From Porphyromonadaceae bacterium (GTDB lineage Bacteria > Bacteroidota > Bacteroidia > Bacteroidales > Paludibacteraceae): a DNA stretch of 9,492 nucleotides. How positions within the stretch are numbered: position 1 is the first letter of the stretch; the number at the start of each line of letters is the position of its first letter. The notes beneath the pieces were generated by a model that worked only from the letters and a program-made list of their open reading frames with translations, made no database searches and was not told the origin of the DNA. The position numbers were made by a program, and so were the translations under genes. The stretch is from contig CAJPPQ010000044.1 of NCBI GenBank assembly GCA_905372605.1, positions 1 through 9,492 of the forward strand. The letters are read 5' to 3'. Below are positions 6,501 to 9,492 of this stretch, in pieces.

Positions 6501-9492
6501 ATTGTCATATTATCCTCTCCGTAACCGATATTTTCACTTACAACATAAGGATATTTAGATGTACCGTTAGTGATTTTCGACCAGCAATCGGGTAGAGTCG
6601 ACGTAGGTATCGAGTCGAAGTCTTCGTCGATTGAATCTACGACATTGCATATAGTAGTAAACGTGATAGGATCTGCCCAATCGCTTACGCTACCGGCTCC
6701 GCAGTCGCTTCTGAGCCAGAGTTTGTATGTTTTGTTGCTGCCAAGCCCCGAAAGTTTTATGGTGTCGCCCGTATTCTGTATCGGTGTCAGTGTCGACGGA
6801 GCTGTAATCGTGTCGTATTCGATGAAGACATACTGAACAGAAAGTGCCGCCGTAGGTCGCTTGTAGCCTATTACGGCAGAATCGGTAGAGACAAAGGTAT
6901 TTGCTATATTGTATGGCGGTTGGCAAGTAGGAGCTGCTTGTACCGATATGGAGTCTATGAAATAATAGCTGTAAAACGAAAAATCTTCATTGCCTACCTT
7001 TCCATACCTAAATGCTATATACCGATTGGTCCCGTTGTTGTCGGCGACACTGGTAAAGTACACACTCTTTTTTAGCCACTTTTTGTATAAATTAGGTCTA
7101 TTATCGTTGAACGAAGCTACTGCGACGAACGTATTGCTATCCGTTGGGTCGGTCATATAGCCCACTTGGAATGTCCCCGATAATTTATCAAATCTTCTAA
7201 GAGAGAAATCCAATTTCAGGGTATTGAGAGCTACTCCGAATTGAGGGAGTACGAGATACTGCGGATTCGATAGACCAAACGGTATACTTCTGGTAGGCAA
7301 TCCGTCGATAGGACTTCTTTCTGTTATTTTCGGATATGAATATGAAGTTGATATTTTGCTCCAACAGTGAGGAAGACTGCCTACTTCGAGCGAATCGAAG
7401 TTTTCGTCTAATGTATTGATATAGGCACAGGGAGTCTTAAATGTTATTGGTTCTGTAGACCAATCGCTGTATACACCTCCGCTGCAGCCGACACGTATCC
7501 AGAGCTTATACATTGTCTCGGGCGATAGGTTACCGACTGCTATCTGTCCGCCGGTAGCTACGGTAGGAGTCAGAGTCGCGGGGGTGTTTATCGAATCGAC
7601 TCCGTATACATACTCTACCGAGGTATATCCTGCGGGCAGTTTGTATTTGATTATAGCCGAATCGGGAGTAATTTTTGCCAACTCAAGCGTATCTTTTTCG
7701 AGCCTACAAGAGGGAGCAGTTTTCACTGAAACAGAGTCTATCCAATAAAACCAATTGGTAGCAAAGGTTTCATTGCCTACACGCCCGTATCTAAACGTTA
7801 TATAGCGATTGTTTCCATTATCTACTACGTCGGTAAAATATACGCGTTTATGTAGCGTCTTTTTATATGTGTCGTCGTTGAAGGAAGCCACAGCTACAAA
7901 CGTATTGCTGTCGTTGGGGTCGGTCATATAGCCCACTTGGAAAGTACCTGAACTCTCTCCTTCTCTTACCAACAAGAAATCGAGCTGTAGAGTATTAAGA
8001 GCTACTCCTACCGGCTGCATTATAAGATATTGATGAAAACTACCGGTAAATTTTATTGCCTTGCTATTGAGTCCGTATCCAGGAGATGTTACGACCGATG
8101 GGTATGTGTTGTCGGTAGTGATTTTACTCCAACAGTGGGGTATGTCTTCTACTGCCAACAAGTCGAATTTTTCCAATATATTTATAGGTCCTGCCAAGGG
8201 CAGACAACGTGTCTCGAAAGTCGTTACTCCCGACCATTCGCTATATTCGCCCAGAAGACAGTCCGATTTGACGCGGACATAATACTTGGTATCGGGCATA
8301 AGACCCGATAGGCTTAGCGAAGGTGTACCTGTTACTATTTGCTGAGTTGCTCCTGCGAATGTAGACTGTGTGGAATATTCCACTACCCACGACGAGGCGT
8401 ATCCATCTTCCGACCAAGATATATCGGCACCGGTTGTGTTTATATTACGTACCTGCATAGCATTTGGTGCAGTACAGCTGCCAATTGGAGAAATCATTGG
8501 TCCATGTATATCGTCGAGTAATACATTGAGACCGTATTTATCTACTACTTGGAAAGCTACGAATACACTACTACCCACATAAGGCGATAGGTCGATATTG
8601 TATTGTACCCAAGAAGTAGTTAGCTTAGTACTATTTGTATTTAGAGTTTTTACCGGTGCTCCGAAACTACTTGTATCTTTGGAAGAGGTAGATATTCTTA
8701 TATATATTTTTGTACCACTCCAATAGTTAGTTGTTTTTATCTTGAAAGTTAAGCTATCGCCTATTTTAGGTGACATACATGGAGTGATAAGCCAGTTGTG
8801 GTGTCCGGGATCCGCATAATTTACTCTTGCACAAGCAGTGCCTATAGGGTTACTATCGGTAGACCTTTCCCACTTTTTTGTCCCCGATATATTCAGAGAC
8901 GTCCATCCTACAGGAGGAAAAGTAGTATCTTCGAACCCTTCCGATAGGAGTGCCGGAGTACCTGTTCTAAACATGATTTTTAGGTTGTCCAAGAAAATAC
9001 GAGTCTCGTTGCTCGTAGCAGACACGGTAGTGATACTTACTGCCTTATGTGTGGCTTCTGCAGCGAATTGGACGTTGTACGTATTCATGTCGTTAGCCAC
9101 GATAGGCCATACATGAGTGGTAGCAGGTATGTTGACGGTTACGGTCTGAGAGCCGTATCCGACCACTACCTGAGCTGGTGAAGGTGTCGCGGCTATCCAA
9201 GCGGCAGCCTTGAACGATACCTTTACATAACCGGCTCCACTCGTAACCACAGGCTGTGTAGTGAAGCCTCCGACGTTACCCACGTCGCCAAGACGGATAG
9301 CTCCGCCGGCTTGGTATGCTCCCGTAAGAGAGGCTATACCTTGCAAGGCTCCTGCAGACACAGGCGTAGGACTTCCGGTATCGGAGTTCATATCGCCTTG
9401 GCTCAGAGCTGCGAAGTCTTGTGTGTAAGGTAACGTTACATTTTGTGCTTGCAGCGAAAACACTGTACAGAGCACAAGAAATAGTAAAATAG
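329..9492 (-). CDS. Giant T9SS-exported multi-module adhesin-like surface protein (5' end outside window)
   Basis: One uninterrupted frame of more than 3,050 codons ends at TAG (329-331) and is still open at the right edge. Domain order by residue: signal peptide remnant to 12; jelly-roll 13-172; anchor-J/cleaved-adhesin-like 177-333; FN3 334-423; five homologous jelly-roll+FN3 modules 424-1715; GEVED 1716-1861; FN3 1862-1961; anchor-J 1962-2141; FN3 2142-2229; divergent sixth module 2230-2490; anchor-J 2491-2683; three FN3-like domains 2684-2964; type A T9SS sorting domain 2965-3048. Proteins built this way cross the inner membrane by Sec and the outer membrane by T9SS, and are then anchored or released at the cell surface. 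Adhesion or ligand binding is inferred: no protease, glycosidase or other catalytic motif was seen. The GTG at 9473-9475 is an unlikely start because it lies inside the hydrophobic signal sequence. No frameshift or internal stop is present. The gene is monocistronic or last in its operon, judging by the terminator downstream. The family assignment is firm; the ligand is unknown. Confidence 0.93.
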   Translation of the reverse strand, partial: ILLFLVLCTVFSLQAQNVTLPYTQDFAALSQGDMNSDTGSPTPVSAGALQGIASLTGAYQAGGAIRLGDVGNVGGFTTQPVVTSGAGYVKVSFKAAAWIAATPSPAQVVVGYGSQTVTVNIPATTHVWPIVANDMNTYNVQFAAEATHKAVSITTVSATSNETRIFLDNLKIMFRTGTPALLSEGFEDTTFPPVGWTSLNISGTKKWERSTDSNPIGTACARVNYADPGHHNWLITPCMSPKIGDSLTFKIKTTNYWSGTKIYIRISTSSKDTSSFGAPVKTLNTNSTKLTTSWVQYNIDLSPYVGSSVFVAFQVVDKYGLNVLLDDIHGPMISPIGSCTAPNAMQVRNINTTGADISWSEDGYASSWVVEYSTQSTFAGATQQIVTGTPSLSLSGLMPDTKYYVRVKSDCLLGEYSEWSGVTTFETRCLPLAGPINILEKFDLLAVEDIPHCWSKITTDNTYPSVVTSPGYGLNSKAIKFTGSFHQYLIMQPVGVALNTLQLDFLLVREGESSGTFQVGYMTDPNDSNTFVAVASFNDDTYKKTLHKRVYFTDVVDNGNNRYITFRYGRVGNETFATNWFYWIDSVSVKTAPSCRLEKDTLELAKITPDSAIIKYKLPAGYTSVEYVYGVDSINTPATLTPTVATGGQIAVGNLSPETMYKLWIRVGCSGGVYSDWSTEPITFKTPCAYINTLDENFDSLEVGSLPHCWSKISTSYSYPKITERSPIDGLPTRSIPFGLSNPQYLVLPQFGVALNTLKLDFSLRRFDKLSGTFQVGYMTDPTDSNTFVAVASFNDNRPNLYKKWLKKSVYFTSVADNNGTNRYIAFRYGKVGNEDFSFYSYYFIDSISVQAAPTCQPPYNIANTFVSTDSAVIGYKRPTAALSVQYVFIEYDTITAPSTLTPIQNTGDTIKLSGLGSNKTYKLWLRSDCGAGSVSDWADPITFTTICNVVDSIDEDFDSIPTSTLPDCWSKITNGTSKYPYVVSENIGYGEDNMTIKFGSSYPQFLISPRIGVALNTLKLDFSLYKEGIKSGTFQVGYMTDPTDSTTFVPVASFSDKSMFALKTMLKKSVFFKQVVDNGNNRYIAFRYGRVGNEEFSTSSYYWLDSVKLQATALACVPPYDLVNTYATTDSAVIVYKKPIGTTATRYVYAEETSSDDPSTLTAHTVTSDTIKLSGLTPNYTSYKIWMQSSCGAGTDSEWSTPLIFNTECGEYTTLSENFNRVPEGSIHGCWSKISTENSFPSVVKADASAGLDSKAIKFSSSFNQYLISPRFSVPLNTLELNFSLDREGEESGIFRVGYMTDPTDKNTFVEVASFNDDDEIFYKKMIRKKVYFTDVDDNGTNRYIAFKYNPQSTVWYYWLDSVEVSAAPTCMPPSKFKIDSISTDSVVITYKLRAAATGYEYAYGDINETDPSNLTPIATGDTIKLGGLTPHTRYRLWARTQCGAGTYSDWSFTSIAFTTRCEDVHAVNEDFEAVSKDSIPDCWSKKSSAYTTYPKIVTASAADGVTSKAMKFYGAHPQYLILSKIDTALNRLQLRFDLNKESKDCGIFQVGYMTKPTDGSTFVPVASFNDIVYKKMLPKVAYFDTVADSSKKRYIAFRYGAVGAVTQSTSKAYWVDNVVLEPADSCMAPTSLMANVAKDSVRVTFEHRPSATSWQYVLAKNVPLSTTPPDSITPTAIVSDNIVIKNIEPNQDYTVWVRTTSCTNDTSAWAVTFFTTKYCTASPNKVDGKGIVNVTYGMYNIVDNTTAAEAGNYGDYTALSGDIVAGDSAYVSITLSTEKSYNTRVYVDWNQDYDFEGTGEFVYNGTTGSNKTETLLASFLVPSYVRAGNYRMRIVSTPDTPDPCFSGSKGAVEDYTLTFGTVPTCRPTEAKSISANNITTNSATISWKPKGSGTSWEVIVSPDPLTATQLKNYTQAATVTDSSYNATGLMANKEYYVYVRSVCSATDKSYWTWWRPFEFMTKPTVVSTPYYQDFTNVDLTELFVFPGKKVRENKWCLGSGIGNGGNSMYISKNGVDAEYANIVSRTLSYITIDFDNSPKFEIYFDWIGKGESSFDFMRVYVVPDTLTLPTTWKNSEKRWIKDSVVALQLGDKFNGKTEWTTFSDTLPSSYAGTRRKLVFMWFNDGVIAGSPTMAVDNIYVGGYECKSPSRFVVDTVTRDSAQIRWSKGSTETSWIVEYKKLDDNTWVRDTVNDTTYSLNHLESYTEYKIRIRGICSGGSGHTGLLLGSLHTLCGDKAIGNGVFYNFDDAIGSIPACWTKTTPFTYKGLTFPLVGNYTDAPKDGVILFSGRSTQILALQEYRENVKTLELEFDLLRESTNCSGQLEVGVMSDPNNANTFVPIHNLTSLIVLPDKYLQYTRVSMDTALAEGKHYIAFRQVVNSPTNDTLMYGIDNLDIHPIPMCKKPNYNDIRVTLNEYTPTVADVSWIPGHYENTWEVQYRDIDSTEWKSVIVTQTSMCILQRLMPQTTYEVRLRSICTPDTSKWTRTYRFTTLCDVYTLPYTEDFKNMSFENSCWSRYEGLASAAFSGQKPKAVASGWEIEEKYSLDTAHIKLNIWGTSRKHWAVSPLIKLNENSMLQFDLSLTRYDKSDTASGTRADDQFMVIVSTDGGNTWLKSNATIWNNSNTDPGNYVFNNIRTAGEKVSIDLSMYADSTVRIAFYGESTVSDNGDNDLHIDNIRVFERIVAPPKVKTLTASNIGENTATLNKDVTPGDIAISKEGFYYKPAGQGAIWTPVESDDDAFVVSGLIRGTVYKYIAYATLENNVTFYGDTVEFTTTGIPPVHPTVSTLAATNISQNSATMNKSVTSDPSEPVTEQGWKWRKVGEPNWIVSMNGNLTSLEHNTQYEFFAFAKTALKNQEGYQGQTLTFTTTSHTPPTVKTLAATAIGMYGASLRKLVTAGSEPIVEEGWEYKRVGEVVWTNTKNANINNLAQDTEYEFYAYAVTNSYPMTKGETLKFRTLKATSDLDAADYGVNIYPNPADNVVTLAVEGLSSEAEVTIIDMMGRKVGHYLIAQGSNSITIDVSPLAEGTYAVRIVSDNATIVERLVIKKR
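584..1426 (-). other. Three C-terminal cysteine-free FN3-like domains
   Basis: Three repeats start at residues 2684 (PPKVKTLTASNI), 2777 (PPVHPTVSTLAATNI) and 2872 (PPTVKTLAATAI), spaced 93 and 95 residues apart. Each has an L/M-x-K-x-V-T strand, an E-G-F/W strand, a conserved W, a T-x-Y-x-(F/Y) strand ending in A-(Y/F)-A and a closing F-x-T. They contain no cysteine, unlike the FN3 domains upstream, and resemble the stalk-like FN3 repeats common just before T9SS sorting domains. They probably act as a spacer that lifts the binding modules away from the surface. Confidence 0.8.
1427..2005 (-). other. C-terminal choice-of-anchor J / cleaved-adhesin-like domain
   Basis: Residues 2491-2683 begin with LCDVYTLPYTEDFKNM followed by SCWSR, then HWAVSPLIKL, LQFDLSLTRYD, DDQFMVIVSTDGGNTW, VRIAFYGES and a final DLHIDNIRVF. 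FMVIVSTDGGNTW and the closing I-D-N-I/V strand are hallmarks of the choice-of-anchor J family, which includes the cleaved adhesin domains of Porphyromonas gingipains and haemagglutinins. It keeps the start-cysteine and CWS cysteine of M1-M6, so it is a more distant cousin of that half-module. Confidence 0.8.
2006..2788 (-). repeat. Divergent sixth module (M6)
   Basis: Residues 2230-2490 have the same plan and length (261 residues) as M1-M5 but are clearly diverged. The start is LCGDKAI, CWTK replaces CWSK, TLELEFDLLRES matches the LDF strand, VGVMSDPNNANTFV (core G at 2324) matches the VGYMTDPTDSNTFV core, YIAFRQ matches YIAFRYG, and YGIDNLDI matches YWxDS. The FN3 half begins at cysteine 2399 (MCKKPNY) and ends with VRLRSICTPDTSKW. 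It lies more than 500 residues downstream of M5, separated by the GEVED and FN3/anchor-J cassette. It is probably an early paralogue of the amplified module. Confidence 0.85.
2789..3892 (-). other. FN3 - choice-of-anchor J - FN3 cassette
   Basis: FN3 at residues 1862-1961 starts at TCRPTEA and contains NSATISWKPKGSGTSWEV and YYVYVRSVC. A jelly-roll domain follows at 1962-2141, opening with TPYYQDF, with FEIYFDWIGKGESSFDFMRV in the middle and MAVDNIYVGG as the closing strand, a MAM/anchor-J signature. A second FN3 at 2142-2229 starts at ECKSPSR, with DSAQIRW, TSWIVEYKKL and YKIRIRGIC. These are distinct in sequence from M1-M5 and lack the GYMTDP core, so they represent an older, independently acquired cassette. 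Confidence 0.78.
3893..4330 (-). other. GEVED domain
   Basis: Residues 1716-1861 match the GEVED domain family found in secreted Bacteroidota proteins. The domain opens with YCTASPN, has the aspartate-rich segment VDWNQDYDFEG (1784-1794), then NYRMRIVSTP and ends with the signature AVEDYTL (1848-1854). The D-W-N-x-D-x-D-F arrangement resembles a calcium-binding loop, which is an inference. It is the only copy in the protein and separates the tandem M1-M5 block from the C-terminal half. Its two cysteines (YCTAS and DPCFSG) may form a disulfide. Confidence 0.85.
4331..8206 (-). repeat. Five tandem homologous modules (M1-M5), jelly-roll plus FN3
   Basis: Five head-to-tail protein modules: M1 residues 424-682 (nt 7430-8206), M2 683-942 (6650-7429), M3 943-1204 (5864-6649), M4 1205-1457 (5105-5863), M5 1458-1715 (4331-5104). 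Each begins with a cysteine, then an acidic N/D-F-D/E-type strand, CWSK about 25 residues on, a Q-Y/F-L-I/V strand, ALNTLxLDF or similar, a GYMTDP core (residues 515, 772, 1033, 1294; GYMTKP at 1548 in M5), ASFND or similar, YIAFRYG or similar, and YWxDS. The FN3 half starts at cysteines 590, 851, 1112, 1367 and 1623 and ends in a DW/EW/AW strand. The copies are alike at DNA level too: 7146-7174 and 6363-6391 are identical over 29 bp. M4 is shorter because it lacks the GRVGNE segment after YIAFKY. This looks like tandem intragenic duplication followed by loop divergence. Confidence 0.92.
8207..8476 (-). other. First cysteine-paired FN3 domain
   Basis: Residues 334-423 start at SCTAPNA and show FN3 strand patterns: GADISWSED (strand B), SSWVVEYS (strand C), SLSGLMPDTKYYVRVKSDC (strands E-F) and SEWSGVTTFET (strand G). 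A cysteine at the first strand and another after the Y-x-V-R-V strand recur in the other FN3 domains up to the sixth module, suggesting a family-specific disulfide. The domain links the N-terminal region to the tandem modules. Confidence 0.75.
8477..9439 (-). other. N-terminal pair of jelly-roll (choice-of-anchor J-like) domains
   Basis: Residues 13-172 open with LPYTQDF, the usual first strand of secreted Bacteroidota beta-sandwich domains, and end with the strand IFLDNLKIMF, typical of a MAM/anchor-J fold. Residues 177-333 look like a canonical cleaved-adhesin/choice-of-anchor J domain: LLSEGFED, then PPVGW, a W in KKWERS, NWLITPCMSP and a closing LLDDIHG. The second domain carries two cysteines (TACAR and ITPCMS) that could pair. 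In characterised relatives such domains bind host proteins, haem or glycans; no specificity can be read here. The border between the two domains is approximate. Confidence 0.72.
9440..9492 (-). other. Sec signal peptide, hydrophobic core and cleavage region (partial)
   Basis: The frame upstream of the GTG at 9473-9475 stays open and reads I-L-L-F-L, continuing as V-L-C-T-V-F-S-L-Q-A-Q-N. This is a hydrophobic h-region followed by a plausible signal peptidase I site after L-Q-A, ahead of the mature start Q-N-V-T-L-P-Y. The positively charged n-region and the initiating codon lie past the right edge. The sequence before the GTG shows no purine-rich ribosome site, which supports rejecting it as the start. 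Confidence 0.8.

Noticed and set aside
9440..9492. Lipoprotein signal peptide, because of the cysteine in LVLC
   Set aside because: The residue before the cysteine is leucine, not Gly, Ala or Ser, and a good signal peptidase I site follows it. The C-terminal T9SS domain also fits a non-lipidated protein.
329..9492. Hidden protease or glycoside hydrolase domain within the giant protein
   Set aside because: All segments are accounted for by beta-sandwich, FN3, GEVED and sorting domains. I saw no GDSGG, HExxH or gingipain His/Cys-type catalytic motif.

Overview
The window is almost entirely one giant minus-strand gene. It codes for a secreted, multi-module surface protein of the Bacteroidota. 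The C-terminus is a type A sorting domain of the type IX secretion system (T9SS), with a YPNPA motif, a VTIIDMMGRKV core and a terminal strand ending in KKR. The rest is chained beta-sandwich 'choice-of-anchor J / cleaved-adhesin-like' domains, fibronectin type III (FN3) domains and one GEVED domain. This architecture and the roughly mid-40s %GC coding sequence point to a Bacteroidales member of the Porphyromonas/Tannerella type. Genus cannot be fixed from this window.

Layout in the direction of transcription, right to left. The open frame runs off the right edge with the hydrophobic core of a signal peptide, so the true start codon lies beyond position 9492. Then come two N-terminal jelly-roll-like domains and an FN3, followed by five consecutive homologous modules of 253-262 residues (M1-M5, nt 8206-4331). 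Each module is a jelly-roll domain with a CWSK and a GYMTxP motif plus a cysteine-paired FN3. After these come a GEVED domain, an FN3, another anchor-J domain, another FN3, a divergent sixth module (M6), one more anchor-J domain, three cysteine-free FN3-like domains and the T9SS sorting domain. The stop codon is at 329-331, and a strong intrinsic terminator follows 41 nt later.

The left 328 bases hold no gene I can support. They contain the terminator, a degenerate two-copy 24-bp tandem repeat and, at the window edge, an array of at least six 22-bp tandem repeats. The leftmost three units are identical and the rest decay towards the gene.

The likely role is export through Sec and T9SS, surface anchoring or release, and adhesion or ligand binding. 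No catalytic domain is seen. The most notable features are the recent internal amplification of M1-M5 with diversified loops, the regular recurrence of potential Bacteroidota O-glycosylation sequons (D-S/T-hydrophobic), and the 22-bp array. Residue numbers below count from the codon at 9473-9475 as residue 1, which is not the real start.
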